Assembly: GCF_900230195.1 (NCBI RefSeq) | Contig: NZ_OCNE01000009.1 | Span: 124,001 to 188,000 of the forward strand | Direction of reading: 5' to 3' | DNA from: Streptomyces zhaozhouensis | Lineage (GTDB): Bacteria; Actinomycetota; Actinomycetes; Streptomycetales; Streptomycetaceae | DNA length: 64,000 nucleotides | Shown: positions 1 to 11,724 of the stretch, one piece after another | Position numbering within the stretch: position 1 is the first letter of the stretch | Layout: the number at the start of each line of letters is the position of its first letter | The notes under the pieces: generated by a model | Seen by the model: only the letters and a program-made list of their open reading frames with translations | Told to the model about the DNA's origin: nothing | Database searches by the model: none | Made by a program: the position numbers and the translations under genes

Positions 1-1901
1 GAGATCCGGGAGACCTCGACGGACGAGAGGTCGCGCCCCGCGCCCTGGTAGGCGACGGACGAGTCGACGTAGCGGTCGGTGATGACCACGGCGCCACGCT
101 CCAGCGCCGGCGTGATGACGGACTGGACGTGCTCGGCGCGGTCGGCCGCGTAGAGCAGCGCCTCCGCCTGGTGCGAGAGGCCGCCGGAGGCGACGTCGAG
201 CAGGATGCCGCGCAGCCGCTGGCCGATGGGGGTGGCGCCGGGCTCCCGGGTGACGACCACCTCGTGGCCCTTGCTCCTGATCCACTCGGCCAACGCCTCG
301 ACCTGCGTGGACTTGCCCGCGCCGTCGCCGCCCTCGACGGCGATGAAGAAGCCCTGCTCCGCCTGGGCGCCGACCGGCTCGGTCCCGCCGCCCACGGCGG
401 TGACCAGGTCCTTGCGGAGCGGGACGCCCCTGCGGTCGTCGGTCCGGCCGAGCACGATCGCTGCCACCGGCAGCAGCAGCACGCCCACGACGGTCAGCGT
501 GTACGCGGCGCCGCCGTGGTCCAGCACGAAGTCGCCGCGTGCCACCCGGTGCGGCCCGATCAGGGCGGCGGCCAGGGGCGTCACCAGCAGCGCCAGCGCC
601 ACGGCGAGCCGCACCACGGCGTGCAGGTGCTGGGTGAGCTGCGGCCGGCGGAACTCCTCGGTCTCCTGGTCGAGCAGGGTGTGCCCGGTCCCCGCCGCGA
701 CGCCGGCGAGGACGCCGGTGGCGGCCGCGGTGAAGAGCACCGTCGCGGCGTCCGAGATCAGGCCGACGCCGAAGAGGCCGAGACCGGTCAGCGCGATCGC
801 CAGGGCGAACAGCCGCCGCCTGGAGAGCGCCGGCAGCGCGCTCGGCGCCAGCCGGACGCCGGCCACCACGCCGCCGGTGAGGCCCAGCGTCAGCAGCCCG
901 AACGAGACGGGCCCGCCGCCCAGCTCGGCGACGCGCAGCACGCCGAGCGCGGCGGCGGCGGCGATGCCGGCGGCGACCGTGGCGCAGCCGAGGACCAGCA
1001 CCGGGATCGCGCCCGTGCGGCCCTTGTCCGGCTTGGTGCCGGCGGCCGGGCGGCGCAGCCCCTCCAGCGGGGAGAGCGGCCTGCGGCCCTCGGTGGCCGG
1101 GAGGCGCAGGAAGTACAGGACGGAGATGGCGGCGGCGAAATAGCCGGCGGCCACGTAAGAGGCGAGCGCGGCCTGGTGGGTGTCGAACCAGTCGATGCCG
1201 GTGGCCAGCAGGTTGCTCACCAGGCCGGCGGCGACCAGGGTGACGGCCGCGACCGGCAGCGCCAGATACCCGCCGCGCAGCCACAGCCGGCGCAGGGCGT
1301 CGTGGTGGTCGGGCAGCGGCCTGATGGCGGCGCCCTCGGGCGGCGGCGGGGGCAGCAGCGCCGGGGCGACGCTGTCCCGGCAGGCGACCCAGACGCGCTC
1401 GGCGACGCTGGTCACGAAGATGGTGGCCAGCACGTAGACATAGGCGTTGTCCGGCACCCAGTCGATCCACAGCGGCGCGACGATCAGCAGCGCGGCGCGC
1501 AGCGCGTCGGCGCCGATCATCGTCCAGCGACGGTCCAACGGCCCGCTGGGCGCGAGCAGTCCGGCGAGCGGGCCGAGCAGCAGCACCCCGGCGAGGCCGG
1601 TGCCGAGCAGCCGCACGGCGAACGCCGCGGTGACGGCGAGCGCCAGCCCCCGGTACTCGCCGCCGAAGAGCGGCTCGCCCGAGGACGGCACGTGGAGGGC
1701 GGTCTGCACGGTGAGCAGCACGAGGACCAGCAGGGCGAGCGCATCGCCTATGCCGCTGGTGAAGTGCGCCTCCCACAGCCGACGCAGGGCTGGGACCTGC
1801 AACAACGCGCCGCGCGCGCGGTCACGGGAGTCCGCGGCGAGCGCCTCGTCGGTGGCGCCCGTGGGGGGGTCAACAACCTGGGGTTGCTCTGCTCGCGTCA
1901 T
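1..1901 (-). CDS. tmk: Thymidylate kinase with N-terminal MFS-like membrane domain (partial)
   Basis: Makes dTDP from dTMP using ATP. The first ~633 residues are present; the C-terminus lies beyond the left edge. Residues ~30-500 hold many hydrophobic helices resembling an MFS transporter. The kinase starts near residue 520 with the P-loop GGDGAGKST (Lys530), followed by the DR(Y) region (ITDRYVDSSVAYQGAGRD). This membrane-kinase fusion is typical of Streptomyces Tmk, which is far longer than the ~210-residue stand-alone enzyme. ATG start at 1899-1901 (MTRAEQPQVV). The frame was followed through the P-loop to the window edge without a break. It lies downstream of topA on the same strand, with a 292-base gap that must hold its promoter or the topA terminator. 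No clear hairpin was found there. Confidence 0.93.
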   Translation of the reverse strand, partial: MTRAEQPQVVDPPTGATDEALAADSRDRARGALLQVPALRRLWEAHFTSGIGDALALLVLVLLTVQTALHVPSSGEPLFGGEYRGLALAVTAAFAVRLLGTGLAGVLLLGPLAGLLAPSGPLDRRWTMIGADALRAALLIVAPLWIDWVPDNAYVYVLATIFVTSVAERVWVACRDSVAPALLPPPPPEGAAIRPLPDHHDALRRLWLRGGYLALPVAAVTLVAAGLVSNLLATGIDWFDTHQAALASYVAAGYFAAAISVLYFLRLPATEGRRPLSPLEGLRRPAAGTKPDKGRTGAIPVLVLGCATVAAGIAAAAALGVLRVAELGGGPVSFGLLTLGLTGGVVAGVRLAPSALPALSRRRLFALAIALTGLGLFGVGLISDAATVLFTAAATGVLAGVAAGTGHTLLDQETEEFRRPQLTQHLHAVVRLAVALALLVTPLAAALIGPHRVARGDFVLDHGGAAYTLTVVGVLLLPVAAIVLGRTDDRRGVPLRKDLVTAVGGGTEPVGAQAEQGFFIAVEGGDGAGKSTQVEALAEWIRSKGHEVVVTREPGATPIGQRLRGILLDVASGGLSHQAEALLYAADRAEHVQSVITPALERGAVVITDRYVDSSVAYQGAGRDLSSVEVSRI

Positions 1902-2193
1902 GTCGGCCAGCGTAACCTTACGGAATCTGAGGAGGACCGCCCGGCCGAACACCTGCCCGGCCAACGGTCGTGGGAAGAACAGAGGTTACTCCGCCCCTCT
2001 GACAAAAGCCCGAGCGGTGGGCGGCGCCCCGGTGCCGCCGGACGCGCCCCCGGCGCGCCCCGCTCCACTCCGCGGCGCCCGGCACGCCCGGGGACCAGCG
2101 GTGATCCTCTTCCTCACGTCGCGCGGGACCGGAACGGCCGAACGGCCGCCCGTTCCCCGGGCGACCGTTCCGGAACCCCGACCCTCGAACGGG

Positions 2194-5100
2194 TCACTCG
2201 CCGGCCGTGTCCGCCGCCGTCTTCTTCGTCGCGGTCTTGGTGGCGGTCTTCTTCGCGGCCGTCTTCTTCGTCGTGGTCTTCTTCGCGGCCGTCTTCTTGG
2301 TCGCGGCCTTCTTGGCCGTCGTCTTCTTGGCCGTCGTCTTCTTCGCGGTTGCCTTGGCCGCCTTCTTGGCGGTCTTCTTCGCCGGCCCCTTCGCCCGCCG
2401 TTCCGCGAGCAGTTCGAAGCCGCGCTCCGGCGTGATGGTCTCCGGGTCGTCGTCCCTGCGCAGCGTCGCGTTGGTCTCGCCGTCGGTCACATACGGTCCG
2501 AAACGACCGTCCTTGACCACCACCGGGCGGCCGTTGGTCGGGTCCTCGCCCAGTTCCTTCAGCGGCGGCTTGGCGGCGGCCCGGCCGCGCTGCTTGGGCT
2601 GGGCGTAGAGCGCGAGGGCCTGTTCGAGGGTGACGGTGAAGATCTGGTCCTCGGTCTCCAGCGACCTGGAGTCCGTGCCCTTCTTCAGGTAGGGGCCGTA
2701 ACGCCCGTTCTGCGCCGTGATCTCCTGCCCCGACTCGGGGTCGACGCCCACCACGCGCGGCAGCGCGAGCAGCCGCAGCGCATCCTCCAGGGTGACGGTG
2801 TCCAGCGTCATCGACGACAGCAGCGAGGCGGTGCGCGGCTTGACCGCGTTCTTCCCCGACTTGGGGGTGTCCTCGGGCAGCACCTCGGTGACATAGGGGC
2901 CGTAGCGCCCGTCCCGCGCGACGATCCGGCGGCCGGTCTCCGGGTCGTCGCCCAGCTCGAAGTCGCCGCTCGGCTTGGCCAGCAGCTCCTTGGCCAGGTC
3001 GACGGAGAGCTCGTCGGGCGGCAGGTCGTCGGGAACGTCGGCGCGCTTGCCCGGCTGGTCCTCCTGCCCCTGCTCCGGCGGCGCCTCCACATAGGGGCCG
3101 TAGCGCCCGACGCGCAGCACGATGCCGTCGCCGACGGGGAAGGAGGAGATCTCCCGGGCGTCGATCGCACCGAGGTCGGTGACCAGCTCCTTCAACCCGC
3201 CCAGGTGGTCGCCGTCGCCGTTGCCCGCCTCGGCCGCGGTGCCCTGCCCCTCGCCCTCGCCGAAGTAGAAGCGGCGCAGCCACGGCACGGCCTCGGCGTC
3301 GCCGGTGGCGATGCGGTCGAGGTCGTCCTCCATCTTGGCGGTGAAGTCGTAGTCGACGAGCCGGCCGAAGTGCTGCTCCAGCAGGTTGACCACGGCGAAG
3401 GAGAGGAACGACGGCACCAGCGCCGTCCCCTTCTTGAAGACGTAGCGGCGGTCCAGGATGGTGCCGATGATGCTGGCGTAGGTGGAGGGGCGACCGATCT
3501 CCCGCTCCTCCAGCTCCTTGACCAGCGTCGCCTCGGTGTAGCGGGCCGGCGGCTTGGTCGCGTGCCCGTCCGGGGTGATGGCCCGCGCGGCCAGCGGGTC
3601 GCCCTCGGCGACGGCGGGCAGCCGGCGTTCCCTGTCGTCCAGCTCCGCGTTGGGGTCGTCCGCGCCCTCGACATACGCCTTGAGGAAGCCGTGGAACGTG
3701 ATGACCTTGCCGGTCGCGCTGAACTCGCAGTCCTGCCCGTCCGCGCTGGTCCCGCCGACGCGGACGGCGACGGACTGGCCGACGGCGTCCTTCATCTGGG
3801 AGGCGACCGTGCGCTTCCAGATCAGCTCGTAGAGCCGGTACTGATCGCCCGTCAGCCCGGTCTCGGCCGGCGTGCGGAAGCGGTCGCCCGAGGGGCGGAT
3901 CGCCTCGTGCGCCTCCTGCGCGTTCTTCACCTTGCTGGCGTAGACGCGGGGGCGGTCGGGCAGGTAGTCGGCGCCGTAGAGCTGGGTGACCTGGGCTCGC
4001 GCCGCGCTGACCGCGGTGTCCGAGAGGGTGGTCGAGTCGGTCCTCATGTAGGTGATGAAGCCGTTCTCGTAGAGCCGCTGCGCCACCTGCATCGCGGCCT
4101 TGGCCCCCATGCCCAGCTTGCGCGACGCCTCCTGCTGGAGCGTGGTCGTGCGGAACGGCGCGTACGGCGAACGGCGGTACGGCTTGGACTCGACGGAGCG
4201 GACCGCGAAGGCGGTGTCGGCCAGCGCGGCGGCGAGCGCGCGGGCGCTCTCCTCGCTGAGCTGGCGCACCTGGTCGGGTCTGCGCAGCTCGCCGTCCGCG
4301 CCGAAGTCCCTGCCCTGGGCGATGCGCCGGCCGTCGACCGAGGTCAGCCGGGCGTCGAAGGTGCCGGCCTCACCGCCGGCCGCGAAGGTGCCGGTGAGGT
4401 CCCAGTACTCGGCGGAACGGAACGCGATGCGCTCCCGTTCCCGCTCGACCACCAGTCGGGTCGCCACGGACTGCACCCGGCCGGCGGAGAGCCGGGGCAT
4501 GACCTTCTTCCACAGAACGGGTGAGACCTCGTAGCCGTAGAGGCGGTCCAGGATGCGGCGGGTCTCCTGCGCGTCGACGAGCAGCTGGTTCAGCTCGCGC
4601 GGGTTGTCGACCGCCGCCCGGATGGCGTCCCTGGTGATCTCGTGGAAGACCATCCGGCGGACCGGGACCTTGGGCTTGAGCACCTCCCTGAGGTGCCAGG
4701 CGATCGCCTCGCCCTCGCGGTCCTCGTCCGTCGCGAGGTACAGCTCGTCGGACTCGGCGAGCAGCTGCTTCAGCTTGCGCACCTGGTCGCGCTTGTCGCT
4801 GTTGACCACGTAGAGCGGCTGGAAGTTCTCCTCGACGTTCACCCCGAGCCGGGCCCAGGGCTCGCCCTTGTACTCGGCCGGCACCTCCTTGGCGCCGTTG
4901 GGGAGGTCACGGATGTGCCCCACGCTGGCCTCGACCACATATCCGGGGCCGAGGTAGCCCTTGATCGTCTTGGCCTTGGCGGGCGACTCGACAATGACGA
5001 GTCGGCGTCCGCCATCGGCGGTGTCGCTGGTGGGGGACAACTTCTCGCTCTTCTCTCCAGCCCGGGAAACGTGTCGACGGTGCGGAGTGTGACGGTACAT
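2194..5100 (-). CDS. topA: DNA topoisomerase I with lysine-repeat C-terminus
   Basis: Type IA topoisomerase that relaxes negative supercoils. The Toprim domain begins at LVIVESPAKAKTIKGYLG (~residue 34). The active-site Tyr351 sits in FITYMRTDSTTLS. The C-terminal half carries four GRYGPYV-type repeats (DGRYGPYV, NGRYGPYL, DGRFGPYV and similar) instead of zinc fingers. The last ~65 residues are Lys/Ala/Thr repeats (AKKTTAKK), a known Streptomyces and mycobacterial TopA feature involved in DNA binding. The start is uncertain. The ATG used here gives a ~21-residue leader, while homologues I recall begin at the SPTS segment, where a TTG lies in frame (near 5042). Upstream of tmk on the same strand. 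Confidence 0.96.
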   Translation of the reverse strand: MYRHTPHRRHVSRAGEKSEKLSPTSDTADGGRRLVIVESPAKAKTIKGYLGPGYVVEASVGHIRDLPNGAKEVPAEYKGEPWARLGVNVEENFQPLYVVNSDKRDQVRKLKQLLAESDELYLATDEDREGEAIAWHLREVLKPKVPVRRMVFHEITRDAIRAAVDNPRELNQLLVDAQETRRILDRLYGYEVSPVLWKKVMPRLSAGRVQSVATRLVVERERERIAFRSAEYWDLTGTFAAGGEAGTFDARLTSVDGRRIAQGRDFGADGELRRPDQVRQLSEESARALAAALADTAFAVRSVESKPYRRSPYAPFRTTTLQQEASRKLGMGAKAAMQVAQRLYENGFITYMRTDSTTLSDTAVSAARAQVTQLYGADYLPDRPRVYASKVKNAQEAHEAIRPSGDRFRTPAETGLTGDQYRLYELIWKRTVASQMKDAVGQSVAVRVGGTSADGQDCEFSATGKVITFHGFLKAYVEGADDPNAELDDRERRLPAVAEGDPLAARAITPDGHATKPPARYTEATLVKELEEREIGRPSTYASIIGTILDRRYVFKKGTALVPSFLSFAVVNLLEQHFGRLVDYDFTAKMEDDLDRIATGDAEAVPWLRRFYFGEGEGQGTAAEAGNGDGDHLGGLKELVTDLGAIDAREISSFPVGDGIVLRVGRYGPYVEAPPEQGQEDQPGKRADVPDDLPPDELSVDLAKELLAKPSGDFELGDDPETGRRIVARDGRYGPYVTEVLPEDTPKSGKNAVKPRTASLLSSMTLDTVTLEDALRLLALPRVVGVDPESGQEITAQNGRYGPYLKKGTDSRSLETEDQIFTVTLEQALALYAQPKQRGRAAAKPPLKELGEDPTNGRPVVVKDGRFGPYVTDGETNATLRRDDDPETITPERGFELLAERRAKGPAKKTAKKAAKATAKKTTAKKTTAKKAATKKTAAKKTTTKKTAAKKTATKTATKKTAADTAGE

Positions 5101-5236
5101 CCCTGCTGCGTGTCAAATGGGAAAACCCCGCAACGCATCTCGAACGGTAACCCGAGAGCCGCCCGTCCCGCCGCCCGGTGACACCGGCATCCGGGGGCGC
5201 CGGGGGCGCGAAAGGGTGCGGACCGGTCGCCGCCGC

Positions 5237-6805
5237 TCAGTCGACCGGAAGCAGAAAGCCCTGCTCAACGAGGGGACGCAGCCACCCGGGCGCGGCGGCG
5301 CGCACTGTGTCCCGCTCCTCGTCGACGAGCTGGGCGATCGCGTCAAGCAACGCGCCCGCCGCGAGGCTTCCGTCACAGCTGCCGGCGAATCCGGCGCTGA
5401 CGGTGTCCATCGCGGTGGCGCGCATCATGCCGTGGCGCTGACGCAGCACCACGTGCTCGGGGTCCTCGGCGCCCGGCGGGCCGAGCTGTTCCTGCGTCAC
5501 GCCCTCGGCCAGCGCGTAACGGGCGGTCAGCAGCGCGCGGTCGTCGTGGGCGCGCAGGAAGTCCCGGCGGGCGAAGTGCGCGGGCACGGCGGCGCCGAGT
5601 GGCTGCTCGACGGAGTGCGGCCACTCCTCGACCAGCACGGAGGGGTCGGCGGCGCCGGAGCGGCGCAGCGTGATCCAGCCGAATCCGACGGAGCGCACCG
5701 AGCGCGACGCGAACTCGTCGAGCCACGCGTCGTACGCCGCCCGGTACTCGGCCGGGTCGCCTCGGTGGGCGCCGGCGTCGCGGAGCCACAGCTCGGCGTA
5801 CTCGTTGACGTCCTGCTCCTGGCGCCGCACGATCCAGGCGTCGCAGCCGGGCGGCACCCAGGAGGCCAGCCGCTCGCGCCAGTCCTGGTCGGCGGTCTGC
5901 TCCCAGTTGGCGAGGAGCTGGCAGTAACCGCCCGGGGCGAGCCGCTCGCCGGCGGAGGACACCAGCGTGCGGCAGAGCGCGTCGCCCGGCAGCCCGCCGT
6001 CGCGGTAGGTGAGCCCGGAGCCGGGCGCCGCGGGCGAGATGACGAACGGCGGGTTCGAGACGATCAGGTCGAACGGCGGGTCGTCGGCGACCGGCTCGAA
6101 GAGGGAGCCCCGGCGCAGCGCGACCCCGCCGGGGGCCTCCTGCGGCCCCCGGCCGGCACCGGTGCCGAGGGAGAGGGCGAGGGTGAGCGCGGCGACGCGC
6201 AGCGCGCGGGGGTTGAGGTCGGTGGCGGTGACCTGTTCGGCGTGGCGGGTCAGATGGAGCGCCTGCACGCCGGAGCCGGTGCCGAGGTCGAGGGCACGAG
6301 CGACGGGCGCACGGACGGTGAGCTGCGCCAGCGTGGTGGAGGCCCCGCCGGCGCCCAACACCACGTCACGCCCCTGACCGTGCGCCCCCGCGCCCCCGGC
6401 GGTCGCGCGCCCCTGGTCCGAGACGATCCACCAGTTCTCCCCCGCGTCCCCGGCGTAGGGCCGGATGTCGACGGTGGCCCGCAGGCGTGCGGCACCGTCC
6501 GGATCGGCCGGAGTCAACCAGCCGTCGGCCAGGGCCTGTTCGGCGGTGAGCGCGGGCAGCGCGCCGGTGACCCGGCCGGCGGGCGTCGCCTGGCCGAGGA
6601 GGAAGAGCCGCGTCAACGTGGCCAGCGGCCCCTCGTCCCCCCGGGTGGCGCGCTCGGCGGGCACGGTCTCGCCCCGCGCGAGCGCGGCGTACGCCGGGGC
6701 GCCCAGCAGGTCGAGCACGCCGTCGGGGGTGAAGGACGCGGCCAGCAGGTCCTCGCGCAGCCGCGCGATGCCGGGCCCGGGAACGGGAAGACCAGAGTTG
6801 CTCAC
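5237..6805 (-). CDS. Class I SAM-dependent methyltransferase, large actinobacterial type
   Basis: 522 residues from a GTG start (SNSGLPVPGPG). An N-terminal ~160-residue segment with no obvious catalytic motif precedes a Rossmann methyltransferase domain. SAM-binding motif I is ALDLGTGSGVQ (~residues 171-179). The NPPF motif (SNPPFVISP, ~residues 250-254) is typical of N5-glutamine, N6-adenine and rRNA guanine methyltransferases of the HemK/RsmC type. The target (release factor, rRNA or other) cannot be told from sequence. Upstream in-frame codons extend the frame to 6982, but the GTG matches the conserved N-terminus I recall for Streptomyces homologues. 136 bases separate it from topA, which lies downstream on the same strand. 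Confidence 0.85.
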   Translation of the reverse strand: MSNSGLPVPGPGIARLREDLLAASFTPDGVLDLLGAPAYAALARGETVPAERATRGDEGPLATLTRLFLLGQATPAGRVTGALPALTAEQALADGWLTPADPDGAARLRATVDIRPYAGDAGENWWIVSDQGRATAGGAGAHGQGRDVVLGAGGASTTLAQLTVRAPVARALDLGTGSGVQALHLTRHAEQVTATDLNPRALRVAALTLALSLGTGAGRGPQEAPGGVALRRGSLFEPVADDPPFDLIVSNPPFVISPAAPGSGLTYRDGGLPGDALCRTLVSSAGERLAPGGYCQLLANWEQTADQDWRERLASWVPPGCDAWIVRRQEQDVNEYAELWLRDAGAHRGDPAEYRAAYDAWLDEFASRSVRSVGFGWITLRRSGAADPSVLVEEWPHSVEQPLGAAVPAHFARRDFLRAHDDRALLTARYALAEGVTQEQLGPPGAEDPEHVVLRQRHGMMRATAMDTVSAGFAGSCDGSLAAGALLDAIAQLVDEERDTVRAAAPGWLRPLVEQGFLLPVD

Positions 6806-6830
6806 CGGACCATTGTGAGCGCGCCGCCGG

Positions 6831-7529
6831 TCAGGAGTCGCCCTCGCCCTCCTCGTTCCCGCCGTCCTGCTCGTTCCCGCCCTCTTCGTCGGTGTTCTCC
6901 TCGGCGTCGCCCTCGGTCTCCCCGCCAGCCGCGCCCTCGGTGTCGCCCTCCTCGGCGCTCTCGCCGCCCCCGCCCGTCTCACCGGAGGCCGGCGGGCTCT
7001 GGCAGCCGTCCTGACGGGCCATCGCCTCGCCGACGTCGCTCGACTGGAGCTCGTTGAGCGCCTCGTCGCCGCTCTCCCCCAGCTCCTGAAGCTGGCCCGC
7101 GATGTCCTGGAGCCCCTCGGCGAACGCCCCCTGGTCGGAGGTGTCCAGTCCGTCGATGGTCTCCCTGAGCTGCCCGTAGGAGTCGGAGATGCCGCGCAGT
7201 TCGGTGACCGCCTCCTCGCGCAGCCGTTCGCCGTCGTCCACCGGCGGGTCGCCGGCCGAGTCGACGGCGTCGGCGAGGGCGCCGTAGGCGTCGGAGATGT
7301 GTTGGAACGCCTCCGAGTCGGCCTCCTGGACCTCCTCGGGGGAACGGCTGCCGTCGCTGGCCTCCGCGATGGCCGTGTTGGCCTGCTGAATCCTCTCCAC
7401 CTGGGGCTGGACCTGGTCGCAGACGCTCTGCGCCCACTCGTCGGCCTTCTCGCCGTCGTCGCCGCCGCACGCCGTCAGCGTGAGGACCACCGCCGCGCAA
7501 CCCGACAGTGCCACCGGGAGCTTCTTCAT
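6831..7529 (-). CDS. Small-molecule or septum-associated type lipoprotein of unknown function
   Basis: 232 residues. An N-terminal signal peptide (MKKLPVALSGCAAVV) ends in a lipobox LTAC near residue 21, so the protein should be lipid-anchored outside the membrane. Residues ~30-165 are helical and hydrophilic, with conserved-looking segments (WAQSVCDQVQPQVERIQ, GLQDIAGQLQELGES). The last ~60 residues are a low-complexity Glu/Gly/Asp tail. The ATG follows a GGGACGAGG-like purine stretch. The larger open frame that starts at 7634 lacks a signal peptide and was not used. It is 25 bases upstream of the methyltransferase start and may share a transcript with it. Function not recognised. Confidence 0.8.
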   Translation of the reverse strand: MKKLPVALSGCAAVVLTLTACGGDDGEKADEWAQSVCDQVQPQVERIQQANTAIAEASDGSRSPEEVQEADSEAFQHISDAYGALADAVDSAGDPPVDDGERLREEAVTELRGISDSYGQLRETIDGLDTSDQGAFAEGLQDIAGQLQELGESGDEALNELQSSDVGEAMARQDGCQSPPASGETGGGGESAEEGDTEGAAGGETEGDAEENTDEEGGNEQDGGNEEGEGDS

Positions 7530-7655
7530 CACGTTCCTCGTCCCTTCGTGCCGCTCGGGCGGGAACTTACACGGCGCGCATCCCTCTTCCGAGTGACGGT
7601 CGGGGGCGATGTCCCGATGTGCAGCCATTTGCATCAGTCGCGTGGCGACGGCGCG

Positions 7656-8288
7656 TCAGGCGGTCAGCAGCGGCGCCAACACCCGGCGCAGGGACGCGTT
7701 GTCGCGGTGGTGGTGGGCCGTCATGCCCAGCGCCGCCGCGGCCCTCACATGGCCGGGCGTGTCGTCGACGAAGAGGCAACGACCAGCGGGAACACCGGCC
7801 CGCCCGGCCGCCACCCGGTAGATGCCCGCGTCGGGCTTGGCCACCCCCTCGCGGGAGGAGTTGACCACGGCGTCCGCCACCCCGGTCAGGCCGAGCGAGG
7901 CGAGGTCGGCGTCCAACCGGCTGGTGGCGTTGGTCACAAGGACGACGGGAACCCGCCGCCTGACCGCCGCCAGCAGCTCCCGCACCTCCAGGTCGACCGT
8001 CGCCGGCGTGTCGGTCCACTCCGCCACCAGGGCGCGCGCCCGCGCCAGCGACCCGCACGCCGGCGCGAAATCCTCGGCGACCGCCTCCCGCCACGCCTCG
8101 TCCGTCACCGTGCCGGTCACGGCGGGCAGCAGCCGCTCGGCCCGGAACGCCGTCCCGTGGAACGCGCCGGGCGCGAGCCCGTACGCCCGCTCCAACCGGG
8201 GCGCCAGGCCCGCGTCCCAGTGCCGCAGCACCCCGTCCAGGTCGCAGAGCAGGGCACCGACGGTGCCGTCGGCTGCCGGTGCGGTCAC
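7656..8288 (-). CDS. HAD-superfamily hydrolase (phosphatase-like)
   Basis: 210 residues. HAD motif I is LLCDLDGVL (DxD, ~residues 14-18), motif II is LVTNAT, and motif III/IV is Lys in VAKPDAG followed by FVDDTPGHV. The cap is small and helical (subclass I, as in phosphoglycolate or haloacid hydrolases). It is expected to hydrolyse a phosphomonoester in the cytoplasm; the substrate is unknown. It is divergent from the Nudix gene at 8437, and the ~150 bases between them must carry both promoters. Confidence 0.87.
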   Translation of the reverse strand: MTAPAADGTVGALLCDLDGVLRHWDAGLAPRLERAYGLAPGAFHGTAFRAERLLPAVTGTVTDEAWREAVAEDFAPACGSLARARALVAEWTDTPATVDLEVRELLAAVRRRVPVVLVTNATSRLDADLASLGLTGVADAVVNSSREGVAKPDAGIYRVAAGRAGVPAGRCLFVDDTPGHVRAAAALGMTAHHHRDNASLRRVLAPLLTA

Positions 8289-8436
8289 GGTGATCGTCCT
8301 CCACGGGGCGTCGCGGCGCGGCGGCCGGACCGCCGCCGGGCGTTCACCCTACGAACAGCCGCCGCCCGAAGGAACCCGCGAGCCGGGCGCGCACACCCTC
8401 TCTGGGATGCTGTCCCCGACGGAACGGAGGCCCCGG

Positions 8437-8975
8437 ATGCGGTGGCGGGTGCACGGCGAACGGCGGATCTACGCCAACCCCTGGCTGAACCTCTGGCTCT
8501 ACGACGTCGAACAGCCCGACGGCCACCGCTACGAGCACCATGTCGTCCGGCTGCGCCATCTCGCGGTCATGGCCATGCTCGACGAGCGACGCCGGGTACT
8601 GCTGCTGTGGCGGCACCGCTTCGTGACCGACACCTGGGCGTGGGAGCTGCCGATGGGGTTGGTGGAGGACGGGGAGAGCCCGGCGGAGGCCGCCGTCCGG
8701 GAGGCGGAGGAGGAGACCGGCTGGCGCCCGGGCCGGGTGCGCCCGTTGGTCTACAGCGAGCCCGCCGCCGGGGTCACCGACACCGAGCACCACGTCTTTC
8801 TCGGCGAGGAGCTCACGAGGATCGGCGAGCCGACCGAGACGAACGAGGCCGAACGGATCGAGTGGGTCCCGTTGGCCGACGTCCGGGCGATGGTCCGGCG
8901 GCGGGAGATCGTTTCGGGGGCCACCCTCGTCGGTCTGCTGACGCTGCTGCTCGACGAGGGTGACCCGCGCGGGGG

Positions 8976-8991
<16 letters not shown>
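8437..8991 (+). CDS. Nudix hydrolase
   Basis: 184 residues. The Nudix box spans GLVEDGESPAEAAVREAEEETGW (written here only as its core REAEEETGW), with the metal-binding Glu residues present. The N-terminal part (RIYANPWLNLWLYDVEQP) resembles ADP-ribose pyrophosphatase-type Nudix enzymes, so a nucleoside-diphosphate sugar is a likely substrate. The ATG at 8437 is preferred over the in-frame ATG at 8407 because GGAGG lies about 6 bases upstream of it. The 3' end overlaps the convergent UvrA-like gene by 16 bases. Confidence 0.86.
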
Positions 8992-11351
<2,360 letters not shown>

Positions 11352-11724
11352 GACGGTGTCTCCCTCGGTGCGACCGCCGGCGGTCGGCGCCGCGCGGCGG
11401 TCACGTTCGCGAACATGGTCGGGCCGACCGCCCGGTCCTGCGCCCCGGGGGACGGTTCGGTCCCGGCGGAACGGTCGTGACGGCGGCCCGTGGTCGTGAC
11501 GGTTCGGTGGTGTCGGCCGGCCGGGCGCGGAGCGGTCCGGCGGCGAACGGATGGGCGCGGCCACACCGGGTCCCCGGCGGAGGCGGCGACCGGCACCGGG
11601 GTCGCCGCTGGTCCACGACGTGCGTGGGCTCCTGGGCCGGGGGCCGAGGATAGCGCCTCGGCCGGCGGCTTCCCAGTCGATTCCCGCCGGGATCACGCCG
11701 CGACCCGGCCCGCGGCACCGTGCG
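11352..11724. other. Divergent promoter region between UvrA-like and AraC genes
   Basis: 373 bases with no convincing gene. It holds a 10-base palindrome GTTCGCGAAC (11405-11414), a direct repeat GACGGTTCGGT (11451-11461 and 11498-11508) and a second repeat GGTCGTGACGG (11473-11483 and 11492-11502). These are candidate operator sites for the AraC regulator, by position only. Confidence 0.4.

Noticed and set aside
129..2435. 768-codon open frame on the plus strand, Gln/Arg/Gly-rich
   Set aside because: Antisense to tmk and topA. Its composition (long runs of Ala, Arg, Gln, Gly) is the usual shadow of a GC-rich gene.
1447..4524. 1025-codon open frame on the plus strand
   Set aside because: Antisense shadow of tmk and topA with no recognisable domain.
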